NCBI GenBank assembly: GCA_017306155.1
Contig: JAFKJB010000017.1
Location: 32,045-96,044 of the forward strand
Direction of reading: 5' to 3'
DNA: 64,000 bases
Origin: Nitrosospira multiformis
GTDB taxonomy: Bacteria; Pseudomonadota; Gammaproteobacteria; Burkholderiales; Nitrosomonadaceae
The translations under genes and the position numbers were made by a program. Numbering within the stretch: the first letter of the stretch is position 1; each line of letters begins with the position of its first letter. Positions 37,021 through 46,293 of this stretch are shown here, in pieces. Under the pieces are notes generated by a model. It was not told the origin of the DNA. It searched no databases and saw nothing but the letters and a program-made list of their open reading frames with translations.

Positions 37021-37797
37021 ATGCGCCTTATGCGTCAATTTACTTCACTCCTGTTCCTGCTCATTGCTACTGCCGTATCAGGCGTATCGGGTCTCATCGC
37101 TGCCGCTTCGGATGCAATTCCGTCGAGCAAGGCTGCGGCGGCTGTTCCGGTGAACGTGCCGGATACCATGGCCGAGCGGGTCAAGCCCTGCACAGTGTGT
37201 CATGGCCAGGCAGACAGGGTGGGGAAGGACGCTTATTACCCCCGGATTGCCGGCAAGCCGGAGGGATATCTTTTCAATCAGCTGCGCGATTTTCGGGACG
37301 GGCGCCGTTATTACCGGCCGATGACGTTGCTGCTCGCAAACGTGAGCGACGAATACCTGCGGGAAATGGCAGCGTATTTTTCGGGACTCAGGCAATCTTA
37401 CCCTTCGCCGGAGCAGGTGATATCTTCCCCCGCCGAAATCAGGCAGGCCCAGAAGTTGATTCAGCAAGGCGATGCCAAGCGGGATATACCCGCGTGCGTC
37501 GAATGCCACGGCAAGCAGCTCATGGGCACCGCGCCCTTTATTCCCGGACTCCTGGGGCTTCCGCGCATCTATATCGCCGCCCAATTCGGTGCCTGGAAGA
37601 ATGGCGGAGTGATGCGGGGACAAGAGAGCAACTGCATGTCCGATATCGCCAGGCAACTTACGATCGAGGAGACAAATATAGTTGCGGCCTGGCTTGCCGC
37701 TCAGCCTGTTCCGGAAAATGCAGGCCCGGCAAATGTGCTGCCTCCCGAGATGGCGCAGCGCTGCAGGAGTATTGTCCAACGGAGCGCAGGCCGATGA
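37021..37797 (+). CDS. Di-haem cytochrome c (c4-like)
   Basis: A periplasmic electron carrier. The ATG at 37021 gives a signal peptide (LLFLLIATAVSGVSGLIAAA), although the frame is open from 36946. Two haem-binding CxxCH motifs occur (CTVCH at residue 57, CVECH at 159), each followed by a class-I cytochrome fold with distal Met regions, as in cytochrome c4 proteins. The stop overlaps the start of the next cytochrome gene (ATGA), so the two are co-translated and probably act together. Confidence 0.9.
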   Translation: MRLMRQFTSLLFLLIATAVSGVSGLIAAASDAIPSSKAAAAVPVNVPDTMAERVKPCTVCHGQADRVGKDAYYPRIAGKPEGYLFNQLRDFRDGRRYYRPMTLLLANVSDEYLREMAAYFSGLRQSYPSPEQVISSPAEIRQAQKLIQQGDAKRDIPACVECHGKQLMGTAPFIPGLLGLPRIYIAAQFGAWKNGGVMRGQESNCMSDIARQLTIEETNIVAAWLAAQPVPENAGPANVLPPEMAQRCRSIVQRSAGR

Positions 37798-39107
37798 GAA
37801 TTGCTGTCATCGCTGTCGCAGTGGCGGTTCTTGCGGGTATCAGCCTGTCTCCCGGGGTAACCGGCGCAACTTCCCCGAAAAAGGAAGCAAAGTCAGAAAA
37901 GAATGCCACGCCGTTATCCTCGGTTCTTTTGCAACAGCGGCAAGCGCGCGGAGCATATCTTGCGCGGGCAGGAAATTGCATAGGCTGCCATACAGCTCAA
38001 GGTGGACTCGCCTATGCCGGCGGGAGGAAGCTTTCGACCCCATTCGGTACGTTTGTCACGTCCAATATCACGCCGGATAAAGCAACCGGAATCGGTGGCT
38101 GGAATGAAGATGATTTCTGGAAAGCGCTGCATGAGGGTAAGTCGCGCGATGGGAGGCTTCTGTACCCCGCCTTTCCGTATACGGAGTATACGAAAATCAC
38201 CCGCGAGGATTCCGATGCAATTTTTGCCCATCTTGGCGCCCTCGAACCTGTCGTTCAACAGAATCCCCCAAGCCAGGTTGCTTCCCGATACGATTTTCAG
38301 CCACTGTTGACCCTTTGGCGCGCGGCTTATTTCAAGCCGGGCGTGTATCAGGCTGATCCCACCAAAAGCATCGAGTGGAACCGGGGTGCTTACCTGGTAC
38401 AGGGGCTGGGTCATTGCAGCGCCTGTCACGCCGAGCGAAATCCCCTGGGCGGCATGATCGGCCGCAAGGGAGATGATAAGCTGGGAGGCGGGCAGATCAT
38501 GGGCTCGAACTGGTACGCGCCATCGCTGACCTCGAGCCTGGAGGCAAGTACGGCCGGCTGGCCGATCGAAGAAATTGTCCAGCTGCTGACTACCGGAATT
38601 TCATCGCGAGCCACGACATCAGGACCAATGGCGGAGGTTGTCAGCCAAAGCCTCCAGTATCTGACCAAAGAGGATGCCCGAGCAATGGCGGTCTATCTGA
38701 AATCATTGCCTGAAACACAGTCGCACCAGAAGGTAAATCCTCCCGCGCAGACAGAACAGGTGCAGGCCTGGTTACGGTATGGGGCACGGATATACAAGGA
38801 ACACTGCAAGGATTGCCATGGCGACTCCGGACAGGGCGCCCCGGGAATTTACCCTCCGCTGGCCGGTAACAGAAGCGTTACCCTGACACCCCCGACGAAC
38901 CTCATTCGCAGCGTGCTCAATGGAGGTTATCCCCCCTCGACCGCAGGAAACCCTCGGCCTTATGGCATGCCTCCATTCGCCCAGGTTTTACGCGATGGCG
39001 AGGTTGCGCTGGTTCTATCGTATATCCGCAACGCATGGGGCAATCGCGCCAGCCTGGTGACAACCGCTCAGGTCGACAAGAGCCGCGAAGGGATAACGGA
39101 ACGCTGA
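37794..39107 (+). CDS. Tri-haem cytochrome c, alcohol-dehydrogenase-subunit-like
   Basis: A 437-residue periplasmic or membrane-associated cytochrome with three CxxCH motifs (CIGCH at 62, CSACH at 208, CKDCH at 338). The domain order and segments such as FGTFVTSNITPD and PFPYTEYTKI match cytochrome subunits of membrane-bound alcohol, aldehyde and gluconate dehydrogenases. No dehydrogenase subunit is adjacent; its partner here is the overlapping di-haem gene. The pair may relay electrons from an enzyme encoded elsewhere to a terminal oxidase. The start at 37794 is set by the overlap and the following signal peptide. Confidence 0.9.
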   Translation: MRIAVIAVAVAVLAGISLSPGVTGATSPKKEAKSEKNATPLSSVLLQQRQARGAYLARAGNCIGCHTAQGGLAYAGGRKLSTPFGTFVTSNITPDKATGIGGWNEDDFWKALHEGKSRDGRLLYPAFPYTEYTKITREDSDAIFAHLGALEPVVQQNPPSQVASRYDFQPLLTLWRAAYFKPGVYQADPTKSIEWNRGAYLVQGLGHCSACHAERNPLGGMIGRKGDDKLGGGQIMGSNWYAPSLTSSLEASTAGWPIEEIVQLLTTGISSRATTSGPMAEVVSQSLQYLTKEDARAMAVYLKSLPETQSHQKVNPPAQTEQVQAWLRYGARIYKEHCKDCHGDSGQGAPGIYPPLAGNRSVTLTPPTNLIRSVLNGGYPPSTAGNPRPYGMPPFAQVLRDGEVALVLSYIRNAWGNRASLVTTAQVDKSREGITER

Positions 39108-39113
39108 CAATAT

Positions 39114-40373
39114 CTATTTTGCGCGGCGTTTGACAGCATAGCCATACTGTACCGGCCATTCCGGTTCTATCGCTAACGCATGTTGCGCCTGGAGGGCCCA
39201 GTAAGGCTCCCGCAGCAACTCCCGGCCGATAAAAACGAGATCGGCCTGACCGCTGGTGATGATCTCATCGGCAAACTGCGGGTCGGTGATCAGTCCTACT
39301 CCTCCCGTATGGATTTGCGCTTCATTACGGATGCGCCTCGCAAATCGAATCTGATAACCTCTGGCGACGGGAATCCTGGCATCCGGTATCACACCTCCGG
39401 AGGAGACATCGATCAGATCCACTCCGAGCAGCTTCAGCTCTCGGCAAAGAATGATCGATTGTTCTATATCCCAACCGCCATCGACCCAGTCGGTTGCCGA
39501 GATTCGTACGAAGAGAGGCAGTTCGGACGGCAGGATAGCGCGGAGGTGACTGGCAGCCTCCAGCAAAAGCCGCATGCGATTTGTCAGGCTGCCACCATAA
39601 TTATCAGTGCGATGGTTGCTCAACGGCGATAGAAATTCATGCATGAGGTAACCATGCGCCGCGTGAAGTTCTATCACTTTGAAGCCGGCCTTCAGCGCAC
39701 GTCGAGCGGCTGCTCCCCATGCTTCGATGCATTCCTCGATATCTGTTTCCGACATGGCTACTGGGACTGGGTCATCGGCGGAAAACGGCAGGGAACTTGG
39801 GCCTATCACCGGCCATCCTCCTTCCGCTGGCGTTTTCAGGCTGTTGCCGCCATTCCAGGGGGTATCGCAACTGGCTTTGCGCCCGGCGTGTGCGAGCTGG
39901 ATGCCCGGAATCGCGCCCTGCGTCTCCACGAACCGGGCAATGCGGGCGAGCGGATCGATATGTTCATCCTTCCAGATTCCCATGTCTCCCGGTGAAATGC
40001 GTCCCGCAGCCGTGACTGCGGTGGCTTCAACCATCACAAGTCCTGTGCCGCCGATTGCCCGGCTGCCCAGATGGACAAGATGGAAGTCATTGGCAAAACC
40101 GTCCTCGGCGGAATACATGCACATGGGTGACATGGCGATCCGGTTGGGGAACGTAACGCCGCGAAGGATAAGCGGGGACAGCAGATCCACTTCCGGGATT
40201 TCCCGGTCGTGCTCGCTCTGACATTGTGGCTGGATGGCTGCATTGCTTGGTGGGGAGTCCCCGCCTGGAGCGGCTGCTGCAACTTCTGCGGGGGAGGGGG
40301 CGACGGGATTTGCCTTGATCAGGCGGCCAGGGTTTTCGGCTGCAGCGGGCTTGTTCTCGTCATAATGGGGCAT
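39114..40373 (-). CDS. Old yellow enzyme, YqjM-type NADPH:flavin oxidoreductase
   Basis: An FMN-dependent ene-reductase of the thermophilic-like OYE class. Characteristic residues are visible: SPMCMYS with the redox-tuning Cys, QLAHAGRKAS, and HAAHGYLMHEFLSPLSN. The first 65 residues are an extra Ala/Pro/Asn-rich, disordered-looking extension before the barrel begins at DLLSPLILRG. This is not seen in standard members of about 340-370 residues. The gene ends 6 bp from the tri-haem cytochrome gene, convergently. The physiological substrate is unknown. Confidence 0.92.
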   Translation of the reverse strand: MPHYDENKPAAAENPGRLIKANPVAPSPAEVAAAAPGGDSPPSNAAIQPQCQSEHDREIPEVDLLSPLILRGVTFPNRIAMSPMCMYSAEDGFANDFHLVHLGSRAIGGTGLVMVEATAVTAAGRISPGDMGIWKDEHIDPLARIARFVETQGAIPGIQLAHAGRKASCDTPWNGGNSLKTPAEGGWPVIGPSSLPFSADDPVPVAMSETDIEECIEAWGAAARRALKAGFKVIELHAAHGYLMHEFLSPLSNHRTDNYGGSLTNRMRLLLEAASHLRAILPSELPLFVRISATDWVDGGWDIEQSIILCRELKLLGVDLIDVSSGGVIPDARIPVARGYQIRFARRIRNEAQIHTGGVGLITDPQFADEIITSGQADLVFIGRELLREPYWALQAQHALAIEPEWPVQYGYAVKRRAK

Positions 40374-40513
40374 GGTTTTTTCCCACCGTCTGATTGGTGT
40401 TCGTTCAGTACTTCCCTGGCAGCAGAACCGCTTCGTGATTGCATCGCGGTGGAACTACTATCCTGTATCGACTCAGGTAAGACTCAACTGAGGAGTAAGA
40501 AGTTCTACTCCGA

Positions 40514-40777
40514 TCAAAGCAGAGGTTCATCCGCCGGATCGATGACAGGATCGCCGGGGGTGGGATCGGGATCGTAGGGACGAGGATCGACAGGCTTGTC
40601 GGGATTAAAGGGTTCCGGATCCCGTCCTGGCTTATCGGGGTCGAAGGGATGGGGCGGGTCCTGGATGGGTCGGTCCGGAGAAGGGGCCCGATCGGGGACA
40701 GGACCGGGCCTCGGACCATCCGGTTTATCCGGCTGCCCCGGTCCATCCGGTTCTTTCTGCATACGATATTCTGGCAT
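40514..40777 (-). CDS. Asp-Pro-rich repetitive small protein
   Basis: 87 residues made mainly of Pro, Asp, Gly and Arg in a loose DPDKP/DPxP pattern (for example NPDKPVDPRPYDPDPTPGDP). No signal peptide and no recognisable domain. The frame is clean, but the ribosome binding site is weak, so coding status is uncertain. If real it is an extended, disordered polypeptide, perhaps a linker or Ca-binding protein. It lies between the OYE gene and the CHRD gene on the same strand. Confidence 0.45.
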   Translation of the reverse strand: MPEYRMQKEPDGPGQPDKPDGPRPGPVPDRAPSPDRPIQDPPHPFDPDKPGRDPEPFNPDKPVDPRPYDPDPTPGDPVIDPADEPLL

Positions 40778-40882
40778 GAAGATGAGTCAGGTTTTTGGGC
40801 TGTCGGACTGGGATACGGCAGTCATGATAAACGCGCCGGTCCCCAGTCCGGTTTTTTCGCTTTTCGGAATAGGAATACTGTG

Positions 40883-41320
40883 TCAGCGTTTTAGCTGGCC
40901 GCGTATTTCTCCGTTCTTATGGGCATCGCTGTGGATATTGATATAAAGTCCGCCTGCCTTGAAGGCGTCATACTGCGCGTCCGTCAATTTCGCATCGTCA
41001 GGAATGGACCATTCGTTATCGGAGGTTTTTTTGAGTGTAATGATATCGGGACCGCTCTTGCCCACCGCAGCCTCGTGAACATGCGCACCGGTACCTTTTA
41101 TATCGGAGGTCATGACTTTGCCCTTGATGGATTTGTCATCCTCTACAGTTATGGTGCCATGGCCCATTGCGGAAGTCTGGACCGGAGGCACTTCCTGGTC
41201 GCCGGTGAGGTGCACGGTAATGTCTTTGGCGTTAGCCGCGGTGGCGCTTAAAGCCAGTACAGCCAGCAGCGCAACTGTCCACGCGGGGGGAGCGAAGGGG
41301 GTTTTGCGAACTTTATTCAT
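40883..41320 (-). CDS. Exported CHRD-domain protein
   Basis: A 145-residue protein with a clear signal peptide (LLAVLALSATAANA) and one CHRD domain (HLTGDQEVPPVQTSAMGHGT, then YINIHSDAHKNGEIRGQL), the typical bacterial version of this extracytoplasmic fold. Function is unknown for the family. The ATG is preceded by a strong GAGGAGG ribosome binding site. Confidence 0.9.
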   Translation of the reverse strand: MNKVRKTPFAPPAWTVALLAVLALSATAANAKDITVHLTGDQEVPPVQTSAMGHGTITVEDDKSIKGKVMTSDIKGTGAHVHEAAVGKSGPDIITLKKTSDNEWSIPDDAKLTDAQYDAFKAGGLYINIHSDAHKNGEIRGQLKR

Positions 41321-41473
41321 TTAACTACCTCCTCTAGAAATAAAATTTTGTAGTTTGATGGTCGTTTTGAATTGGAGCCTGCCATATTCTTTTGATTTTT
41401 CTGGCGAAAGCGCTGTGAGAAGTGCCGCGCATGAAGAATCCAGGCAATTCTATTTGTCATCCGGCATGATGTC

Positions 41474-41489
41474 CGTACGCTAGCGTACG
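41474..41489. repeat. Perfect 16-bp palindrome
   Basis: CGTACGCTAGCGTACG, a perfect inverted repeat in the gap between the CHRD and CreA genes, both on the minus strand. It could be a regulator operator or a short terminator stem upstream of the CHRD gene. Confidence 0.6.
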
Positions 41490-41613
41490 CAACTCCCGGT
41501 TTCTCGTTCAGCTTTGTTTTATCTGATTCATCATTTTTCTTTTTTACTTCCTTTATCCTTCAGCGCGAAGCGGTCGGGCGCAATCCCCGTTCTGAAAACG
41601 CCCAGGTTTCCGG

Positions 41614-42105
41614 CTATTTCATTGGAATGGGATTGCTCCGGCTGACAGGGACGGCTGTAACGCTGTTTTGCGGGCTGCCTTCTATAATTCTGTCCGAGTA
41701 TGTCAGATAGACAAGCGCGTTGCGCGCCGGGTCCACCACCCGGACTACGTGCAGGCGCTTGAATAAAATTGACATGCGTTCGGTAAACACGTCTTCCTGA
41801 CGAGGAAGTTTGCCGCGGAATTCGATCGGGTCGCTCACCTGCCGGCAGGCGATCGACGCCTCCGCCCTGTCTTCCGCCAACCCTACGGTGCCTTTGATTC
41901 CGCCGGTACGAGCTCGGGAAACATAGCAGGTTACGCCCCGAACTTTGGGGTCGTCATAAGCTTCTATCACTACCCGGTCATCCTTTCCCAGCCATCGGAA
42001 CGCGGTATCCACTTCACCGATGAGCTCTGCTTTTGCCATACCGCAAAAAGCTGTGGAAAATAATGTGACTGCCGTCATTCCCGCTATAAGTTTTTTTCGT
42101 AACAT
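41614..42105 (-). CDS. creA: CreA family periplasmic protein
   Basis: 163 residues with a signal peptide ending near GMAKA. The mature part matches CreA (EVDTAFRWLGKDDRVVIEAYDDPKV, GVTCYVSRARTGG, and VYLTYSDRIIEGSPQNSVTAVP in part). The function of CreA is unknown even in E. coli. AGGGAG precedes the ATG. No other cre gene is adjacent. Confidence 0.92.
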   Translation of the reverse strand: MLRKKLIAGMTAVTLFSTAFCGMAKAELIGEVDTAFRWLGKDDRVVIEAYDDPKVRGVTCYVSRARTGGIKGTVGLAEDRAEASIACRQVSDPIEFRGKLPRQEDVFTERMSILFKRLHVVRVVDPARNALVYLTYSDRIIEGSPQNSVTAVPVSRSNPIPMK

Positions 42106-42272
42106 TTTTTCTCCCTATCGGTCAAAATTGAAATACTTCATTATATCGGCGCATAATTGATTAAAGTGCCGGTATACAAGGTTGAATTACCAAAATGACA
42201 CGGAGAGGTGTTGTACGGTCATGACATCCGGCCTGGAAAACTGATCTTTTGCAAGAGGAGGCCAAGGCAGGA

Positions 42273-42626
42273 ATGAATCTGAAGCTCAAAAGGGTTTACG
42301 AACCGTCCGACAAGAACGACGGTACTCGCATCCTGGTCGACAGGCTTTGGCCGCGTGGGATGACAAAAGCAAAAGCAGGCGTGGATATCTGGTTGAAGGA
42401 ACTGGCGCCGAGCGCCGGACTTCGAAAATGGTTCGGACATGATCCGGACAAGTGGACCGAGTTCAAGAAGCGTTACCGGGTCGAGCTTGAGGAGAATGAT
42501 GAGCAGCTGGCGCGACTGCGGGAGGAAATAAAGAAAGGGGCTGTTACATTGCTCTATGGCGCTAAAGACGAGGAGCACAACGACGCCGTTGTTCTAGTGG
42601 AATTTCTGAGCAGCCAGAAGAAGTAA
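42273..42626 (+). CDS. DUF488 family protein
   Basis: 117 residues, cytosolic. The sequence LKRVYEPSDKNDGTRILVDR followed by LWPRGMTK and LYGAKDEEHNDAVVL is the conserved core of DUF488 (YeaO-like) proteins, of unknown function. The frame opens at 42249, but the ATG at 42273 matches the usual N-terminus (MNLKLKRVYEP) and follows AAGGCAGGA. Confidence 0.9.
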   Translation: MNLKLKRVYEPSDKNDGTRILVDRLWPRGMTKAKAGVDIWLKELAPSAGLRKWFGHDPDKWTEFKKRYRVELEENDEQLARLREEIKKGAVTLLYGAKDEEHNDAVVLVEFLSSQKK

Positions 42627-42777
42627 ATGGCGTTTGCTGCCATCATTCCATGCTCCGGCGCGACCGGAGTCGACAAGTATCCTGCTTCTTTCATCTGATC
42701 GGGAAGGAGTGAAGCGCGGCACAGGAGAGGGTGCCAACAGAGGAAACCTGCCGCCACTCATGTGCCGACAGATCTTC

Positions 42778-44424
42778 TCAGCGTTGCCTGAGTGTTTTCT
42801 GAATCTCCTGTGTTTCCTGGGCTTCCTTCCGGATATCCCCGGATTGCTGGCCTTCGCGCAGGGAATTGGGGAGTTCGATCACCTTATCCTGAGCCTCATC
42901 GGATGCAAGACTGGCGCTCTGGGCCGCGGCATCATTTTGCCCGTTTCTGTGCAGCCTGTAAGCCTGTATCAACAGTGAAACGCCGATCCATCCCGCAAGC
43001 AGCGAGAAAGGGATCACCATGAGCAGGGGCTCCAGTAATGCCAGCACCGTCAAGGCAAGCAGCGTAAGGCCCCCGAAAAGCATGATTTTTGCCTCGGCAG
43101 CTCCCAGGACGAGTCGACTCGTGATAGCCGCTCCCACAGTGTTGCCTACGCGCAGGGCGCCCGCTGTCAGCCGGCTCGCGCTTCCAGACCGGCGCCCGAC
43201 AGCCGCGGGCTGGCGACGGTCGCGGCGCGGGAGTTGATCTGCTACGGGGTGTACAGGACGAACCCGGTTTTTTTTGTTGAGAACGATTTCGGTCGAATTT
43301 TCCAGATCCTCCAGGTACATTTGCTCCATTTTCTGGCCAAAATCAAGATTTTCCACTGCAACATCCAGCTCCCAGTTTCCCAGCCAGCTCGCCATGTTGA
43401 GATTGCTTGAACCGACGCGTCCCCAGCGCCCGTCGGCAATTGCTGTCTTGGCGTGCAGCATGGAGCCATTCCATTCGAACACGCGTACGCCGGCTTCCAG
43501 CAGCGGACGATAACCGGCACGCGAAATCGGCCTGAGAAGCTTGAGATCTCCACTTGATCCCGGGACCAGCAAGCGGACATCTACATCGTCCATTGCCGCG
43601 CCTATCAACGCTTGCACATAACTCGTAGTCCCAACGAAATAGGCATCGGTAAGCCAGAGCGTTTTTTGCGCCAGGACTGCGATCAGTTGCTCCAGCCGGT
43701 ATAAGCCCGCAGTCGCTGCAAAATTTCCCAATACCCTCACATCGATGTGACCCGAAATCGGAATTGAATCGGGAGCCGGCAGCTCATTCGCAGGTATTTC
43801 CGGTCCCGTCTCCGCCCATGCGCGCGCAAAGGATTTTATGACATCCGCTACCACGGGCCCTCGCAGTTCGACACCCGTATCCCGCCAGGGTGCAATATTC
43901 CGCTCGGGGTATCCATCCCACATCTGGCCGACGCATAATCCGCTGACAAATGCAACACGATTATCCACGCAGACCGATTTGCGATGCAGCCTGCTCAGCC
44001 ATGCCAGAGGACTGTCGAAGCGTATCGGATTGAAACATCGAACTTCCACGCCGCCATCACTCAGATAATGCCAGAAACTGGATGACGTTTCAGTCAGTCC
44101 TCCAAGCCAGTCATAAAGTAATCTTACCCGTACGCCTTCTTTTGCTTTCGCAATGAGCGCATCAGCAAATCGGTGGCCAATGGTGTCATCACGAATAATA
44201 TAATTTTCAAAATAGACGTTCTTTTCAGCCGACCGGATCGCCTCGAGCCATGCAGGATAATTCTCGCTTGCATCCTTGAGAAGGCGGATGCTGTTGCCAT
44301 GCACGAGAGGCGCACCTCCGGCGCGTGAAAACGCCTGGGCTGCCATGATTCTGGTAGAAGCATCCTCACGCGGGGTTTCACGGGAAGTATCGCGCAGCAG
44401 GTTTGTCAGCTTCAACTTGGCCAT
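42778..44424 (-). CDS. Phospholipase D family / cardiolipin-synthase-like protein
   Basis: 548 residues with two HKD phosphatidyltransferase motifs (HRKSVCVD and HAKTAIAD, each followed by the usual Gly/Ser-Asn context such as VGSSNLN). This is the arrangement of ClsB-type enzymes that make cardiolipin or phosphatidylglycerol derivatives. No N-terminal membrane helices are present. Instead two hydrophobic helices (about residues 445-490) lie near the C-terminus, followed by an acidic tail. This topology differs from ClsA. Confidence 0.88.
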   Translation of the reverse strand: MAKLKLTNLLRDTSRETPREDASTRIMAAQAFSRAGGAPLVHGNSIRLLKDASENYPAWLEAIRSAEKNVYFENYIIRDDTIGHRFADALIAKAKEGVRVRLLYDWLGGLTETSSSFWHYLSDGGVEVRCFNPIRFDSPLAWLSRLHRKSVCVDNRVAFVSGLCVGQMWDGYPERNIAPWRDTGVELRGPVVADVIKSFARAWAETGPEIPANELPAPDSIPISGHIDVRVLGNFAATAGLYRLEQLIAVLAQKTLWLTDAYFVGTTSYVQALIGAAMDDVDVRLLVPGSSGDLKLLRPISRAGYRPLLEAGVRVFEWNGSMLHAKTAIADGRWGRVGSSNLNMASWLGNWELDVAVENLDFGQKMEQMYLEDLENSTEIVLNKKNRVRPVHPVADQLPRRDRRQPAAVGRRSGSASRLTAGALRVGNTVGAAITSRLVLGAAEAKIMLFGGLTLLALTVLALLEPLLMVIPFSLLAGWIGVSLLIQAYRLHRNGQNDAAAQSASLASDEAQDKVIELPNSLREGQQSGDIRKEAQETQEIQKTLRQR

Positions 44425-44521
44425 ATGCTATTTGATCTGTTCTCCCCCGGGTATGTTCCCTGGCAGATCTTTCTCTTGAATTTCCCCACTTTTTTTTTTA
44501 TTTCCTCAATCCTCGTAATGT

Positions 44522-44836
44522 TTAGTCCGTAACCTCTTCCCCAAACTTGGAGTCTACATAGCAACGCATTGCGGCGATCAGGGGAGTAAGCCCTTTTTGC
44601 CGGTTTCTGCCTGATCGCATGAATGCCGTGCAGTGCTCGGAACCCGGTTCCAGGCTGTGGCTGAGATTTATTCCTTCTCTTTCGATGATCGGTCCTCCCT
44701 GAGACCAGTCTACCGAAGGTTTCCAGCGTTGATGGTTGATCACGCAGTGAGAATCGATAACATGCACTTCTTCCACATCATTGGCTTTTGCCACCCAGTA
44801 GTCGAGCAGTTCGTCTTTAAGCTCAGAAACTTTCAT
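44522..44836 (-). CDS. Phage NinX-like protein (DUF2591)
   Basis: 104 residues. The opening MKVSELKDELLDYWVAKAN and the later SVDWSQGGPIIEREGI plus TPLIAAMRCYVDSKFG are characteristic of DUF2591, a family mostly found in phages (NinX) and in scattered bacterial chromosomes. Function unknown. A longer frame opens at 44908, but the ATG at 44836 has GGGAGAACGGTC before it and gives the family N-terminus. It is a likely remnant of phage exchange in an otherwise non-phage neighbourhood. Confidence 0.85.
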   Translation of the reverse strand: MKVSELKDELLDYWVAKANDVEEVHVIDSHCVINHQRWKPSVDWSQGGPIIEREGINLSHSLEPGSEHCTAFMRSGRNRQKGLTPLIAAMRCYVDSKFGEEVTD

Positions 44837-44877
44837 GACCGTTCTCCCTGTGAGCTCCCTCTGAGCTTCGGGCAAGG

Positions 44878-45747
44878 TTACAGCTTTTCCGATCCAAAGG
44901 TATTGCAATCCGCCCGGTTTCCCGTTTGCAATCCCCGCATGAACCAGCGAGTACGCTGGGCGCTTGTGCCGTGCGTGAAACTTTCCGGCACAATCGTGCC
45001 GCGTGTCCTGCGCTGCAACGTATCATCGCCGATCTGCTCTGCGGCGTTCATGGCCTCCTCGATATCGCCTTCCTCCAGCCACCCCTTGGAATGCTGGGAA
45101 TGGTAGGCCCAGACTCCGGCCAGACAGTCAGCCTGCAATTCGACATGTACCGACAAGGAATTGGCCTGTGAGCGCGGCAGATGCGCGCGCGCGGCATTCA
45201 CCCGGTCAGAAATGCCAAGGAGATTCTGTACATGATGCCCGACCTCATGCGAAATGACGTATGCCTGCGCGAAGTCGCCTCCCGCCCCGAGTTGGTTTGC
45301 CATCGTATCGAAGAAGTTCAGGTCGATATAGATGCGCTGGTCCTCCGGGCAGTAGAAGGGACCCATTGCAGCACTTCCCTGGCCGCATGCCGTTAGAGCA
45401 GCACCTCGAAACAGCACAAGTTTGGGTGGCTCATAAACCTTATTTTCCTGCCTCAGAAGGCCCGTCCATACATCCTCGGTATCGGCGAGGACCGTAGAAA
45501 CAAAGGCTGCCTGCATGTCCCCCGGGGGCGCCGGAGGTGCAGGCCCTTGTTCCTGAACCAGGCTGCTGCCGCCTCCGCCGGTGATCACGCTGAGCATGGT
45601 GAGGGGGTCGATACCGAACAACAGGCCGCCGACCAGCGCTATGACAATCACCCCGGCGCTGATTCTGCCGCCACCCAGCCCAAATCCACTGCCTGAATTC
45701 CGGCGATCCTCGACGTTACTACTTTGGCGGTAACCTTCCCACTTCAT
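44878..45747 (-). CDS. ypfJ: YpfJ-like neutral zinc metallopeptidase
   Basis: 289 residues with an N-terminal membrane anchor (VIVIALVGGLLFGIDP) and the zinc-binding motif HEVGHH (VISHEVGHHVQNLLG) followed by the ligand region ELQADCLAGVWAYHS, all typical of the YpfJ/KPN_02809 family. The peptidase faces the periplasm by topology. The opening MKWEGYRQSSNVEDRR is the usual start. Substrate unknown. Confidence 0.92.
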   Translation of the reverse strand: MKWEGYRQSSNVEDRRNSGSGFGLGGGRISAGVIVIALVGGLLFGIDPLTMLSVITGGGGSSLVQEQGPAPPAPPGDMQAAFVSTVLADTEDVWTGLLRQENKVYEPPKLVLFRGAALTACGQGSAAMGPFYCPEDQRIYIDLNFFDTMANQLGAGGDFAQAYVISHEVGHHVQNLLGISDRVNAARAHLPRSQANSLSVHVELQADCLAGVWAYHSQHSKGWLEEGDIEEAMNAAEQIGDDTLQRRTRGTIVPESFTHGTSAQRTRWFMRGLQTGNRADCNTFGSEKL

Positions 45748-46054
45748 TTTCGGCTCCAGGTACGATCAGTTCTCGGGTAATTGCGTAATCCTTGTCAGTT
45801 TTTTAGCAGTCTGCCCTTAGTCTTTTTCCACTCAGTCCACTCCGGCTCGCTCAAGTCGCGCTAATCATCGACGGAATCCAAAGGCGCGTGGCCTTGTGAT
45901 CGGTGTGCGGAACCCGTGAGCATCAGCGCTCACCCTGTAATTTCAGTATACTATGTTCGCATGAGGACAAATGTTCGTGATCGTACAGACTTTGTAATTA
46001 CCAGGATATATTGTTCTTCTTTCCCTGATTTCGATGATTACCACAGGAGATAAT
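45748..46054. other. Intergenic region, no gene seen
   Basis: About 307 bp between the divergent ypfJ-like gene and the small lipoprotein gene. It presumably contains the promoters of both. No hairpin or RNA gene was identified. Confidence 0.4.
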
Positions 46055-46243
46055 ATGAAGGGCGCGCGTAAACTGCTTTACCTGGCAATGTTTTTATTGG
46101 CAGCGCCAGGTCTGTCCGGCTGCTGGTTACTCGCGGCAGGGGGTGCAGGAGCTTATGGTGGTTATAAAATGAAAGAGGAAGGATACACGCTGCAAAATCC
46201 GGTTACAAAGGAGAAACGCAGCGATCAGAAGGAGAAAGACTGA
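46055..46243 (+). CDS. Small lipoprotein
   Basis: 62 residues. A signal peptide with lipobox (APGLSGC) is followed by a Gly/Ala-rich segment (GGAGAYGGYKMKEEGY) and a charged Lys-rich tail. The ATG at 46055 follows ACAGGAGATAAT; an earlier in-frame ATG at 46034 is less likely. The Gly-zipper-like part is reminiscent of small outer-membrane lipoproteins. Function unknown. Confidence 0.8.
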   Translation: MKGARKLLYLAMFLLAAPGLSGCWLLAAGGAGAYGGYKMKEEGYTLQNPVTKEKRSDQKEKD

Positions 46244-46293
46244 AGAAATAAAAGCCTGTATTCGCCCAGTCCTCGCGTTTTTGGATATCCCGG

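Noticed and set aside
46055-46243. Possible missing PelC (small lipoprotein)
   Set aside because: Only 62 residues, far from the pel operon and without PelC features; PelC is a larger lipoprotein.
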